Source: JAWHTC01 sp032586155
GTDB taxonomy: Bacteria; Pseudomonadota; Alphaproteobacteria; Rhodobacterales; Rhodobacteraceae
Assembly (NCBI RefSeq): GCF_032586155.1
Contig: NZ_JAWHTC010000001.1
Span: forward strand, 496,001 to 560,000
Direction: 5' to 3'
DNA length: 64,000 bases
The notes under the pieces were generated by a model. It ran no database searches and was not told the origin of the DNA. It saw nothing but the letters and a program-made list of their open reading frames with translations. The position numbers and the translations under genes are program-made. Below, one piece after another: positions 28,127 to 36,818 of this stretch. How positions within the stretch are numbered: position 1 is the first letter of the stretch; each line of letters begins with the position of its first letter.

Positions 28127-29101
28127 TTAGGGCTTTGACGGTCCGATACCCAGTTCCATTTCGACGAGTTCGGCAATCATCTCATAGTTATGGATGACAA
28201 GTGGGTGGATGTTCGCCGGGACGGCGTAATCCCTGGGCAATGGCATGCGGTACATACCGGAATAGGTTGCCATACCTGCAAGGAAATTCAGCGTATCGGT
28301 GGCATGAGGCGCGTTGTCGATATAGAGATCTGTTGCCTTGATACCCGAAAGTTCGGTCTCGGTCAGGAGACGCGAGATGATCGGGCCGACCGGGACCGAG
28401 ATGATGTTGATATCCGGACGCGCGGCGACAAGTGCCGCGTGATAGTCGTCCCACCAATCGCTGAAGTCGTCGAGGACATAGTCGTGATAGGCCGCAAGCT
28501 CGGCCGGGCTGGGGGGGAAGGATTCGTTGGCGATGAATGTCGCCATGTCGGGCCAGTTCTCGTAGATGTAGATGTCTATGCCGGGTTCCCGTTCACTCAC
28601 CCAGTCGATGAGTTCGATCGTGAATTCAACGGCTGACTTTCTGTGCCCGGGATATGCGGCGTCGGGTGACTGAAACTGGATGAAATTCGCAGGTGTTAGC
28701 AGAATGGTGTCGAAATTTGCGGCCGCGAAACTTTGGACATCGGAATTCCAATCCGGGATCCCCGGGAGCCCCCATTGTCCAGTTGGCGGCAGGGTGGCCA
28801 CGTGGCCTGGCAGAAACCCATATTGGCCTGAAAAACCATAGCCATGGCCCGCAGCCTGAGCCAGTTGGTTGATCCAGTACGGAACCTTGGTTTCAATCAG
28901 GCTATGCCCGAAGATATAGGTTTTCATTTTCGTGCGTTTGGGTGCAGCATCAGGCGTCCCTTCCGACGCCGTGTTGCCGGCGCCGGTGGCAATTTTCATC
29001 CCCGCGCTGTCGATCAATTGATCGGTCCGGTCCGCATCCGTGAAGATGTAGCCGTTGGTCGCGGCCAACATGTAGCTGAGAAACAAGTAAAGGCTTAACA
29101 T
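28127..29101 (-). CDS. SGNH/GDSL-like hydrolase-type protein
   Basis: 324 residues if the first ATG is used. The first ~14 residues are hydrophobic (MLSLYLFLSYMLAA), a possible export signal; MKTYIFGHSLIET at ~59 has the Gly-x-Ser-Leu block of SGNH hydrolases, with Ser as candidate nucleophile. IDNAPHATDTLNFLAG near the C-terminus could supply the Asp/His pair. Such enzymes add or remove acyl groups on glycans, which would fit this locus. The gene overlaps the upstream glycosyltransferase-like gene by seven bases. The assignment rests on motif pattern alone. Confidence 0.6.
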   Translation of the reverse strand: MLSLYLFLSYMLAATNGYIFTDADRTDQLIDSAGMKIATGAGNTASEGTPDAAPKRTKMKTYIFGHSLIETKVPYWINQLAQAAGHGYGFSGQYGFLPGHVATLPPTGQWGLPGIPDWNSDVQSFAAANFDTILLTPANFIQFQSPDAAYPGHRKSAVEFTIELIDWVSEREPGIDIYIYENWPDMATFIANESFPPSPAELAAYHDYVLDDFSDWWDDYHAALVAARPDINIISVPVGPIISRLLTETELSGIKATDLYIDNAPHATDTLNFLAGMATYSGMYRMPLPRDYAVPANIHPLVIHNYEMIAELVEMELGIGPSKP

Positions 29102-29910
29102 TTGGAAGTTCCCTCAAGCGGCGCGATGTTTTGCCATCCGCATAATTCTGCATAGCAGGCTGGATTCGTATCCGTCGGAAGCGTCATGGCAAGCCTTATG
29201 TCCCGAAATTTCTGAGCACGCCGTTTTTCACGCCAGTGCTTGATGCCGGACCGGGTAATCTCCGTTACGGCTGTCTTCAAAGGCAGTCGGGAATGCCATT
29301 TTTTCTGCATGTACCTAAGGCATTGACTGAAGTCTTCACCAAGTGTGTCGTGGAATCCATCATTATGGATCACCGGAAGCGACACCGAGTAGCACCCTTT
29401 GTTTTGGCCAAGGGCGGTCTGCACGATATCGGTTCCATAGAGGTGAAAGTTTGGAAGCTTCTCGTCAAATCGCAACCCGGCGTCACGCCGCATGACAATC
29501 ATCAATTCATCATAGCTTTGAATCGGAACCGGTTTCGTAGGGACCCGTCCAACGATCTGTCCGAGAGAGGTCGACCATACGGGCCCGAAGACCGTGCCGT
29601 ATTCATCGACGCCGACCGGTCCGAGCAGAGCCCAATCGGGATCCAGAGCTTCAACCTCTGCGACGCGCTTCTGAAGCAGTTCAGACCAACCAACTGGCAG
29701 GTAAACGTCATGATGGACAAAGACGATGATTTCGGCGTCGCTCAACTCGAGACCGCGATTGTAAGCAATGGATGCCGAAGGCGCATCTTGTATGACGTGC
29801 AGCTGGTGGCTGTCATTTAACAGACAGGGAGAAGCCTTCAGGTTGAAGCCCAAGATGTCTTGATTGTGGCTCGCAACAACAAGAGCAATGCTTTTCGATT
29901 GACTGGACAT
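29095..29910 (-). CDS. GT2-like glycosyltransferase
   Basis: 271 residues from ATG 29910 with an AAAGGATC ribosome site. ALVVASHNQDIL, SIAYNRGLELSDAEIIVFVH and HHDVYLPVGW give a GT-A fold nucleotide-binding and metal-site pattern typical of GT2-like domain proteins; FHLYGTDIVQTAL is a plausible catalytic-base region. No membrane segments. It is co-transcribed with the SGNH-like gene, suggesting that one adds a sugar and the other processes an acyl or other substituent; this is inference. Confidence 0.75.
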   Translation of the reverse strand: MSSQSKSIALVVASHNQDILGFNLKASPCLLNDSHQLHVIQDAPSASIAYNRGLELSDAEIIVFVHHDVYLPVGWSELLQKRVAEVEALDPDWALLGPVGVDEYGTVFGPVWSTSLGQIVGRVPTKPVPIQSYDELMIVMRRDAGLRFDEKLPNFHLYGTDIVQTALGQNKGCYSVSLPVIHNDGFHDTLGEDFSQCLRYMQKKWHSRLPLKTAVTEITRSGIKHWREKRRAQKFRDIRLAMTLPTDTNPACYAELCGWQNIAPLEGTSKC

Positions 29911-29935
29911 GTAAATGATCCTTTTGCCTTGTTGA

Positions 29936-30079
29936 TCAACGACCAAGACGCATATCTCTTGCGTGCTTGGTATACGCCAAGGTTTGACCATCATCAAATT
30001 CGACGCGCGCCATTTCTGTGGACAGCTGAGTGGTGTTTTCAGGTGTATCGCCAACCAGCGCCAGCCGGAGATTATTCAT
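29936..30079 (-). CDS. Possible small protein, 47 residues
   Basis: Begins MNNLRLALVGDTPENT and ends 25 bases before the glycosyltransferase start at 29910, on the same strand. There is no clear ribosome site and no recognised domain. It lies between the terminator of the RTX gene and the next operon, so it could be a short leader gene or only a chance frame. Confidence 0.3.
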   Translation of the reverse strand: MNNLRLALVGDTPENTTQLSTEMARVEFDDGQTLAYTKHARDMRLGR

Positions 30080-30137
30080 TCTGATGTGCCGCTCTGAAAT
30101 GATACAGCCCGGATTTCGCACAAGCCGAGAAACTCAA

Positions 30138-30170
30138 AAGCGCCCCGGCTACGGTGTAGGCGGGGCGCTT
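30138..30170 (-). terminator. Hairpin terminator after RTX gene
   Basis: A perfect 10-base stem (AAGCGCCCCG / CGGGGCGCTT) with a 13-base loop, 27 bases after the stop of the RTX gene on the minus strand. The following minus-strand sequence is only moderately T-rich (TTGAGTTTC). Confidence 0.75.
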
Positions 30171-30196
30171 CAATGGGTCTGACCGGTGCCGTCACG

Positions 30197-31714
30197 TCAG
30201 GCCGCCGCTTCTACCGTCGCAATTGACGACGCGGAAACATCTGCCGCAGTCACGCCAGCCAAATGCGCCACGAGTATCCCGTCAAGCAATACGCGCACCA
30301 AGTCAAACGGCGCGTCCACGTCGTCTTCGAGAACGATTTCACCAGCCCCCGCGTACCCTGCCGGGACCATGATCACGACGGTATCTTCGCCATCCGTATA
30401 GTCGGTGATGTAAGGGGGATCGATATCCTCGTTGGTGCCGTCGACCCAGGTTCCGGTGACAAAGGTATCCGCACCCGCGCCACCGGTGGCGCCATCGCGG
30501 CTTCCGAGGATTAGTGTGTCGTCCCCGTCTCCGCCGATCAATGTATCGAATTCTTGGTCGTCTTCGCCGCCATCCAGCACGTTGTTGGTGCCATCGATGA
30601 CATCGTTCCCGGCCCCGCCTTCCATGTAGTCGGCACCAAGTCCACCCAGCAAGGTGTCATCACCGGCTTCACCGTACAGTGTGTCGTCCCCGGAAAGGCC
30701 CTCAAGCGTGTTTGCGCCGTCATCCCCGGTCAGCAACTGGCCCTCTGCGCTTTCACCGCCGCCTTCGGTTCCTCCTTCGGTTCCGCCTTCGGAACCACCT
30801 TCCGAGCCGCCTTCGGTCCCACCGCCGGTGCCGTCCGCTGCGACCACGGAAATGGCCGCCATGGGTACGTCGGCCGCGGTTATACCCGGCAATTGCGCAA
30901 CCACGGCGCCATCAAGCAGAACATTCACGCCGTCGCTTGTATCTTCAAGCGTGACATCGCCTGCGCCGCCGTAACCATCCAGTGTCGTAATGACGAGGGA
31001 ATCGCTGCCATTCATGAAATCTGTGATGACTGGGGCGGCGTTGCCTCCGCTGTCGTGATAGACCCAGCTCCCGGTGTGGAACACGTCGTCACCGTCCCCG
31101 CCGGTGCCCGTATCGTTGTTGCCGAGGATCAGCACGTCGTCATCTTCCTCGCCGTCAAGCGCATCGGCGTCGTAATCATCGAAACCGTCGCTCAGAACAC
31201 CTTGCGTCCCATCAAGCGTATCATTGCCCGCGCCGCCCGAGATCACATCCAGCCCTTCCCAGCCCAGAAGCAGGTCATGCCCGCCGCCGCCGTCAATAGT
31301 GTCATGGCCGGTGCTGCCTTCGACGGTGTCATCCCCGTCCCCCATGGTGAAGGCATTGTTGCCGCCGGCATCGGTCGCGTGGTCGTTCCCGGCACCACCA
31401 TCGATCGTATCGTCGCCAACGCCGCCTTCGATCGTGTCATCCCCGGCTCCGCCACGGATCACGTCATTGTCTTCTTCGCCATCAAGAAAATCGTTTCCGG
31501 TGCCGCCTTCGATGGTGTCTTCTTCGTCACCACCCATGATCGTGTCATCTCCGGCCAGCCCGAGAAGCAGGTCCGGTCCTGCGCCACCGATGAGTTCATC
31601 GTCGCCTTCGGTTCCTTCGCCCGAGCCGCCTTCTTCGCCTCCGCCACTGCCGTCGCCGAGGTCGAAAAGAAATCCAAGCGCAAGCACGCCCAAAAGAATA
31701 AACAGTTCAGTCAT
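30197..31714 (-). CDS. RTX calcium-binding repeat protein with two repeat blocks
   Basis: About 505 residues; ATG 31714 is best spaced from the AAAGGA ribosome site, with another ATG at 31717. A short hydrophobic start (TELFILLGVLALGFLF) is followed by an acidic Gly-rich stretch and many GG-x-G-x-D repeats (GGAGDDTIEGG, GGVGDDTIDGG, GGTGNDFLDG), which bind calcium in parallel beta-roll form. Two similar halves, each ending in a DGVxVLLDG...VAxLxGITAADV-like domain (~250-300 and ~460-505), are joined by a Gly-Glu-Ser/Thr linker. It is probably secreted or matrix-associated. A similar architecture closes the gene at window start, which suggests both serve the polysaccharide layer. Confidence 0.85.
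   Translation of the reverse strand: MTELFILLGVLALGFLFDLGDGSGGGEEGGSGEGTEGDDELIGGAGPDLLLGLAGDDTIMGGDEEDTIEGGTGNDFLDGEEDNDVIRGGAGDDTIEGGVGDDTIDGGAGNDHATDAGGNNAFTMGDGDDTVEGSTGHDTIDGGGGHDLLLGWEGLDVISGGAGNDTLDGTQGVLSDGFDDYDADALDGEEDDDVLILGNNDTGTGGDGDDVFHTGSWVYHDSGGNAAPVITDFMNGSDSLVITTLDGYGGAGDVTLEDTSDGVNVLLDGAVVAQLPGITAADVPMAAISVVAADGTGGGTEGGSEGGSEGGTEGGTEGGGESAEGQLLTGDDGANTLEGLSGDDTLYGEAGDDTLLGGLGADYMEGGAGNDVIDGTNNVLDGGEDDQEFDTLIGGDGDDTLILGSRDGATGGAGADTFVTGTWVDGTNEDIDPPYITDYTDGEDTVVIMVPAGYAGAGEIVLEDDVDAPFDLVRVLLDGILVAHLAGVTAADVSASSIATVEAAA
30758..30826 (-). repeat. Tandem 12-base repeats inside the RTX gene
   Basis: Roughly six units related to GGTTCCGCCTTC encode the EGGS/EGGT linker between the two RTX halves. 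Units vary in one or two bases. Slippage here could change linker length without breaking the frame, as the unit is a multiple of three. Confidence 0.7.
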
Positions 31715-32040
31715 CATGACATCCTTTGCGAGCCCCACACGAAATCGACATATTTTTGACTAATTTTCAATAAGTTAATCGGCGCATTGTCCGCCGATAT
31801 CGCAACAATATTGATCGAAAACAGAAGATTGTTTTGGATTGTCAGATAATCGACATAATGTTGCCGCAATTGCTTTTCCGGATCTTGCTGAATGTGTTCG
31901 ATACCGGGGCCGGCCGGGTCGATCTGACAGGTATGAAATCGCCCGTGGCAACCTGTTGCCAGAAACGGTCGTGATTTGCACCGTTTCGTTGCGAGTTCGC
32001 GGCAGAGCGGGCAGGGTATGTGACAAAGGGAGGATCTGTG
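31715..32040. other. Divergent intergenic region between RTX gene and crotonase
   Basis: 326 bases with no convincing gene. It is AT-rich near the RTX start (31740-31860), which suits a promoter, and has a 7-base stem hairpin ATCGGCG...CGCCGAT at 31778-31798. The plus-strand crotonase ribosome site GGGAGG lies at its right end. Confidence 0.6.
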
Positions 32041-32832
32041 ATGGCCGTTCGGATCGAGAAAAACGGGGCGGTGTGGACGGTGATCCATTCGCGGCCAGAA
32101 GCGCGTAACGCGATGGATACGGCGAGTGCGCGGGCCTTGTACGAGGCGTTTCTTGCGTTTGACGCGGATGAGACGGCCTCGGTTGCGGTGTTCTGGGGCG
32201 AAGGAGGGGCGTTTTGTGCGGGGTTCGACCTGAAACAGGTGTCAGAACTGGATGAAACCCATGTCGAACAAGTGCTGGCTTTTCCCGAAGAGGGGCAAGT
32301 GCCGGGCCCGATGGGGCCGTCGCGATTGGACCTCAGCAAGCCGGTGATTGCAGCGATCGAAGGCCCGGCAGTGGCCGGCGGCATGGAACTGGCCGCGTGG
32401 TGTGACATGCGGGTGATGGCCGAAACTGCGTTCATGGGGGTGTTCTGTCGGCGCTGGGGGGTGCCATTAATTGATGGTGGCACCGTGCGGTTGCCGAGGC
32501 TGGTGGGGGAAGGCCGGGCAATGGACTTGATCCTGAGCGGGCGCAAGGTTGAGGCCGAGGAGGCGTTGCGGATCGGCTTGTGTGAATACGTGGTGCCCGA
32601 GGGGCAGGCGCGGACGAAGGCCGAAGCGTTGGCGCAGGAGATTGCGCGGTTTCCGCAGGGGTGTATGCGGGCAGATCGGGCCTCGGCCCGGGGGCAGGCA
32701 GGGTTGAGTGAACGCGAGGCGCTGCGGCAGGAATGGCAGGGTGGCAAGGGAATGGTGGCTGCCGATGGGGCCGCCGGCGCGGCGCGCTTTGCCGGGGGCA
32801 GGGGGCGCGGCGGGGATTTTGAGGAAATCTGA
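32041..32832 (+). CDS. Enoyl-CoA hydratase/isomerase family (crotonase) protein
   Basis: 263 residues from ATG 32041 with a GGGAGG ribosome site. GGAFCAGFDLKQ and GPAVAGGMELAAWCDMRV are the oxyanion-hole blocks of crotonases. The usual catalytic-Glu segment (FGxPExxxG) is replaced by FCRRWGVPLIDGG, as in a subgroup of crotonases of uncertain reaction, so it should not simply be called PaaF. Its position next to the paa operon suggests a role in CoA-thioester breakdown after ring opening. A 139-base gap with its own signals separates it from the thiolase. Confidence 0.85.
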   Translation: MAVRIEKNGAVWTVIHSRPEARNAMDTASARALYEAFLAFDADETASVAVFWGEGGAFCAGFDLKQVSELDETHVEQVLAFPEEGQVPGPMGPSRLDLSKPVIAAIEGPAVAGGMELAAWCDMRVMAETAFMGVFCRRWGVPLIDGGTVRLPRLVGEGRAMDLILSGRKVEAEEALRIGLCEYVVPEGQARTKAEALAQEIARFPQGCMRADRASARGQAGLSEREALRQEWQGGKGMVAADGAAGAARFAGGRGRGGDFEEI

Positions 32833-32920
32833 GATCAACGCGTAATATGTTACGTATACCCATATTAATTGTTCACTTGTGTAACAAAAAGCTTGCGTCG
32901 AATCGCTTTGATGCGTATTT

Positions 32921-32936
32921 CCGACCATGCGGTCGG
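32921..32936. promoter_or_regulatory. Candidate TetR (PaaR) operator before the thiolase-paa operon
   Basis: CCGACC-ATGC-GGTCGG is a perfect 6-base inverted repeat, 36 bases before the TTG start at 32972. It shares ACC-N3-CGGT with the site at 43071 read on the other strand. Location at the promoter of the catabolic operon and presence of a TetR gene in the cluster support an operator; binding is inferred. Confidence 0.5.
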
Positions 32937-32971
32937 GTATTCCTACGCCCGATAGAACAGGAGACAAAGAA

Positions 32972-34177
32972 TTGACCGACGCGTTTATTTGCGATGCAAC
33001 CCGTACGCCAATTGGCCGCTATGGCGGAGCCTTGTCATCGGTTCGGGCGGATGACCTTGCCGCGCTGCCGATTGCGGCGCTGGTGGAGCGCAATCCCCAG
33101 GTGGATTGGGCCAGCGTGGATGATGTTTACTACGGCAGCGCCAACCAGGCAGGCGAAGACAACCGTAACGTGGCCCGCATGGCCGCGTTGTTGGCCGGGT
33201 TGCCGGTGGATGTGCCGGGTGTGACCGTGAACCGTCTGTGCGCGTCCGGCATGGACGCGGTGGGCATGGCGTCCCGCGCGATCAAGTCGGGCGATCAGGA
33301 TATGTGCATTGCGGGCGGTGTAGAGAGCATGAGCCGCGCACCTTTCGTGATGCCCAAGGCGACCAGCGCCTTTACCCGGGCCAATGCGGTTTATGACACC
33401 ACCATTGGCTGGCGCTTTGTCAATTCGAAGATGGAAAAGATGTATGGCATTGATTCCATGCCACAAACTGCTGACAACGTGGCCGCCGACTGGGGAGTGA
33501 GCCGCGAGGATCAGGACGCCATGGCTGCGCGGAGCCAGGCCCGTTGGGCGGCAGCGCAGGAAGCAGGTCTTTTTGCTGAAGAGATCACGCCGGTCACCAT
33601 CCCGCAGCGCAAGGGCGACCCGATTGTCGTGGATACCGACGAGCATCCGCGCCCGGGCACCGGGGTGGACAAGTTGGCCAAGTTGCGTGGCGTCAATGGC
33701 CCCGATCTGAGTGTGACCGCGGGCAATGCCAGCGGCGTGAATGATGGTGCCGCGGCGCTGTTGATTGCCAGCGGCGAGGCGGCCGAAAAGAACGGGTTGA
33801 AGCCGATGGCGCGGATCGTGGCGATGGCCTCGGCCGGGGTTGAACCGCGGGTGATGGGAATTGGCCCGTCACCGGCCAGCCAGAAGGTTCTGGCGCGCGC
33901 CGGGCTCACCATCGACCAGATGGATGTGATAGAATTGAACGAAGCCTTTGCAAGCCAAGGTCTGGCGACGCTGCGCGAGCTTGGCGTGGCCGATGGCGCG
34001 GCGCATGTGAATGCGCAGGGCGGTGCGATTGCGCTGGGCCATCCGCTGGGCATGTCGGGGGCACGGCTGGTGATGACGGCGGCGTATCAGTTGCGCCGCA
34101 ATCAAGGGAAATACGCGCTTTGCACCATGTGTGTGGGCGTGGGTCAGGGCGCGGCTCTGATCTTGGAACGGGTCTGA
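32972..34177 (+). CDS. paaJ: Acetyl-CoA acyltransferase (thiolase), probably PaaJ/PcaF type
   Basis: 401 residues. The start is best placed at TTG 32972, eight bases after AGGAG, giving MTDAFICDATRTPIGRYGG, which is the normal thiolase N-terminus; no ATG fits. NRLCASGMDAV has the acyl-carrying Cys, HVNAQGGAIALGHPLGMSGAR the active His, and LCTMCVGVGQG the second Cys. In phenylacetate degradation PaaJ cleaves 3-oxo-5,6-dehydrosuberyl-CoA and 3-oxoadipyl-CoA; the operon position before paaA favours that role over a general thiolase. Confidence 0.88.
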   Translation: MTDAFICDATRTPIGRYGGALSSVRADDLAALPIAALVERNPQVDWASVDDVYYGSANQAGEDNRNVARMAALLAGLPVDVPGVTVNRLCASGMDAVGMASRAIKSGDQDMCIAGGVESMSRAPFVMPKATSAFTRANAVYDTTIGWRFVNSKMEKMYGIDSMPQTADNVAADWGVSREDQDAMAARSQARWAAAQEAGLFAEEITPVTIPQRKGDPIVVDTDEHPRPGTGVDKLAKLRGVNGPDLSVTAGNASGVNDGAAALLIASGEAAEKNGLKPMARIVAMASAGVEPRVMGIGPSPASQKVLARAGLTIDQMDVIELNEAFASQGLATLRELGVADGAAHVNAQGGAIALGHPLGMSGARLVMTAAYQLRRNQGKYALCTMCVGVGQGAALILERV

Positions 34178-34192
34178 GGAGGATTACGCGAC

Positions 34193-35185
34193 ATGTATGC
34201 ACAGATGATCAAGACCGCGAAGTCAGGTGTTCACAAGCGTGAGGACATGACCGAGCAGGAACGCGAGTTTCAGGACAAGATCGACAACGATATCAAGATC
34301 GAGCCGCGCGACTGGATGCCGGATGATTACCGGATGACGCTGATCCGTCAGATCGGTCAGCACGCGCATTCCGAAGTGGTTGGACAGCTGCCCGAGGGCA
34401 ACTGGATCACCCGCGCACCGTCGTTGGAGCGCAAGGCGATCCTGCTGGCCAAGGTGCAGGATGAGGCGGGGCATGGGCTGTATCTTTACAGTGCTGCCGA
34501 GACGCTGGGCGAAAGCCGGGACGAACTGGTCCGTCTGCTGCATGAAGGCAAGATGAAGTATTCGTCGATCTTCAACTATCCGACGCTGAACTGGGCCGAT
34601 ATTGGCGCGGTGGGCTGGCTGGTTGATGGCGCGGCGATTGTGAACCAGGTGGCGTTGCAGCGGACCTCTTACGGTCCTTACTCTCGTGCGATGGTGCGGA
34701 TCTGCAAGGAAGAGAGCTTCCATGCGCGTCAGGGGTATGACGCGATCCGGGCGATGGCGTTCGGTACGCGGGAGCAGAAGAAAATGGCACAGGATGCTTT
34801 GAACCGGATGTGGTTCCCTTGCCTGATGATGTTCGGCCCGTCGGATGCGGACTCGGTGCATGGCGAACAGTCGATGGCGTGGAAGATCAAGATCAAATCC
34901 AACGATGAACTGCGCCAGCAATATGTCGACCAGACCATCCCGCAGATTGAGTATCTGGGCCTCGACCTTCCGGACGACGGCATCAAGTGGAACGAGGAAA
35001 CCGGGCATTACGACTTCAACATGCCCGACTGGACAGAGTTCTTCGATGTGATCAAGGGCAATGGCCCGTGCAACCGGGACCGGCTGCGTGATCGGGTTGC
35101 GGCCTGGGATGATGGTGAATGGGTGCGCGATGGGTTGCTTGCCCACGCCGAGAAACGTGCCGCGCGGAAGATGGCGGCAGAGTAA
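34193..35185 (+). CDS. paaA: 1,2-phenylacetyl-CoA epoxidase, catalytic subunit A
   Basis: 330 residues, normal for PaaA. Di-iron ligand motifs KVQDEAGHGLYLY and ICKEESFHARQGYD (two E-x-x-H sites) are present, and KMKYSSIFNYPTLNWADIG is a highly conserved family block. PaaA, with PaaB, PaaC and the reductase PaaE, inserts oxygen into the aromatic ring of phenylacetyl-CoA. Starts with ATG 34193, 15 bases after the thiolase stop, with a GAGGAG ribosome site. Confidence 0.96.
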   Translation: MYAQMIKTAKSGVHKREDMTEQEREFQDKIDNDIKIEPRDWMPDDYRMTLIRQIGQHAHSEVVGQLPEGNWITRAPSLERKAILLAKVQDEAGHGLYLYSAAETLGESRDELVRLLHEGKMKYSSIFNYPTLNWADIGAVGWLVDGAAIVNQVALQRTSYGPYSRAMVRICKEESFHARQGYDAIRAMAFGTREQKKMAQDALNRMWFPCLMMFGPSDADSVHGEQSMAWKIKIKSNDELRQQYVDQTIPQIEYLGLDLPDDGIKWNEETGHYDFNMPDWTEFFDVIKGNGPCNRDRLRDRVAAWDDGEWVRDGLLAHAEKRAARKMAAE

Positions 35186-35279
35186 CCGACGACCTGCTCT
35201 TCCGCCTTTGCAGGCGGTCTTGCGAGGCGCACCCGTCAGGGGGCGAAGAGCGGTGTTTTGAATTTGAAAGGGAAGAGAC

Positions 35280-35564
35280 ATGAAAAACGAATGGCCCCTT
35301 TGGGAAGTTTTCATCCGTGGTCAACACGGGCTGAGCCACCGTCACGTGGGCAGTCTGCATGCGCCGGACGATGAAACCGCGATCCGCAATGCGCGTGATG
35401 TCTATACGCGGCGCAACGAGGGTGTGAGCATCTGGGTTGTGGAAGCCAAGCATATCTCGGCCACCGCGCCGGGCGAGAAAGGCCCGCTGTTTGAGCCTTC
35501 GGAATCAAAGGTTTACCGCCACCCGACCTTCTATGACATCCCCGAAGAAGTGGGGCATATGTGA
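35280..35564 (+). CDS. paaB: 1,2-phenylacetyl-CoA epoxidase, subunit B
   Basis: 94 residues, the usual PaaB length. WPLWEVFIRGQHGLSHRHVG and LHAPDDETAIRNARDVYTRR are strongly characteristic, as is the SIWVVEA strand. PaaB is a small bridging subunit of the epoxygenase complex with no catalytic residues. A 94-base gap separates it from paaA; its stop overlaps the paaC start region (TGATG). Confidence 0.96.
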   Translation: MKNEWPLWEVFIRGQHGLSHRHVGSLHAPDDETAIRNARDVYTRRNEGVSIWVVEAKHISATAPGEKGPLFEPSESKVYRHPTFYDIPEEVGHM

Positions 35565-36331
35565 TGGCTGGCGTCGATCAAGAGGCCCTGTTCGAGTTCC
35601 TGCTGCGGATGGGCGACAACACGTTGATCCTGGGCCACCGGGTCAGCGAATGGTGCGGCCATGCGCCGGTGCTGGAAGAAGACATTGCGCTGGCCAACAC
35701 CGCGCTGGACCTGATCGGTCAGACGCAGATGTGGCTGGGCCTTGCGGGCGAGGTTGAGGGCAAGGGCCGTTCGGCGGATGACCTCGCCTTTCTGCGCGAC
35801 GCCTGGGATTTCCGCAACGCGCTGATGCTGGAACTGCCCAATGGAGATTTCGGTCAGACCCTGATGCGTCAGTTCCTGTTTGATGCGTGGCAGGTTGTCA
35901 TGCTGGGACGTCTGATGCAGTCGAGCGACGAGCGCGTCGCGGCGATTGCGGCCAAGGCCAGCAAGGAAGCGGCCTATCACGTCGAGCGCTCGGGCCACAC
36001 GGTTGTAGGCCTTGGCGATGGCACCGAAGTGAGCCATGCCAAGATGCAGGAGGCGCTGGATTACCTTTATCCATACGTCGGCGAATTGTTTGCCGATGAC
36101 GCCGTGGATCAGGCGATGGCCGAGGCGGGGATTGCCCCGAGCCTGGAAAGCCTGCGCGAGGAATATGACGCGTTGGTTGGCCGTGTTCTGGCCGAGGCGA
36201 CACTGACCATCCCTGCGGGCAGCTATGTCCACAAGGGCGGGCGCAATGGACGCATTCATACCGAGCATCTGGGTCATTTGCTGACGTCGATGCAGTGGTT
36301 GCAACGGGCCTATCCCGGGGCAAGCTGGTAA
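35564..36331 (+). CDS. paaC: 1,2-phenylacetyl-CoA epoxidase, subunit C
   Basis: 255 residues from ATG 35564; the GTG at 35561 is an alternative. FEFLLRMGDNTLILGHRVSEW and EDIALANTALDLIGQ at the start, and KEAAYHVERSGHTVVGLGDG in the middle, are PaaC hallmarks. It has the ferritin-like fold of PaaA without a working di-iron site and serves as the structural partner of PaaA. The TGATG overlap with paaB couples their translation. Confidence 0.95.
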   Translation: MAGVDQEALFEFLLRMGDNTLILGHRVSEWCGHAPVLEEDIALANTALDLIGQTQMWLGLAGEVEGKGRSADDLAFLRDAWDFRNALMLELPNGDFGQTLMRQFLFDAWQVVMLGRLMQSSDERVAAIAAKASKEAAYHVERSGHTVVGLGDGTEVSHAKMQEALDYLYPYVGELFADDAVDQAMAEAGIAPSLESLREEYDALVGRVLAEATLTIPAGSYVHKGGRNGRIHTEHLGHLLTSMQWLQRAYPGASW

Positions 36332-36334
36332 GCA

Positions 36335-36805
36335 ATGATGGACGGCGTTGAGGTCAGTACGGAACAGGTCTGGGAGTGGCTTAGTGCGCTTCCCGACCCC
36401 GAAATCCCGGTGATCAGCCTGGTTGAGCTGGGCATCGTGCGCGGTGTCGACTGGGACGGGGATGCCTGTGTTGTCACGGTGACGCCGACCTATTCGGGAT
36501 GTCCGGCAACCTCGATGATCGAACGTGACATCGAGGCCGAGCTTAACGCTCGTGGCATCGAGAAAGTGGTCTTGAGGCGGGCGCTTGCCCCGGCCTGGAC
36601 CACCGATTGGATGACCGACGAAGCGCGTGCCAAGCTGGAAGCCTATGGCATCGCGCCGCCGCAAGCTGCCGGGGGGCCGAAACGCTGCCCGCAATGTCAA
36701 AGCGAAAACCTGGAACGGATCAGCCAGTTTGGCTCGACCCCTTGCAAGGCGCAGTGGCGCTGCAAGGACTGCCTGGAACCGTTCGAATATTTCAAGTGCA
36801 TCTGA
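36335..36805 (+). CDS. paaD: PaaD, phenylacetyl-CoA epoxidase assembly protein
   Basis: 156 residues from ATG 36335, with ATG 36338 also possible. ALPDPEIPVISLVELGIVRG and PTYSGCPATSMIERDI are MIP18/SufT-family motifs with the conserved Cys. The C-terminal CPQC...CKAQWRCKDC pattern is the zinc-ribbon-like tail seen in PaaD. PaaD is thought to help Fe-S cluster insertion into PaaE or metal assembly. Three bases separate it from paaC. Confidence 0.94.
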   Translation: MMDGVEVSTEQVWEWLSALPDPEIPVISLVELGIVRGVDWDGDACVVTVTPTYSGCPATSMIERDIEAELNARGIEKVVLRRALAPAWTTDWMTDEARAKLEAYGIAPPQAAGGPKRCPQCQSENLERISQFGSTPCKAQWRCKDCLEPFEYFKCI

Positions 36806-36818
36806 GGAGAACTCTGGA

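Noticed and set aside
30197..31714. CRISPR-like array because of regular repeats in the RTX gene
   Set aside because: Repeats are coding, in frame, differ in sequence, and have no spacers of uniform length.
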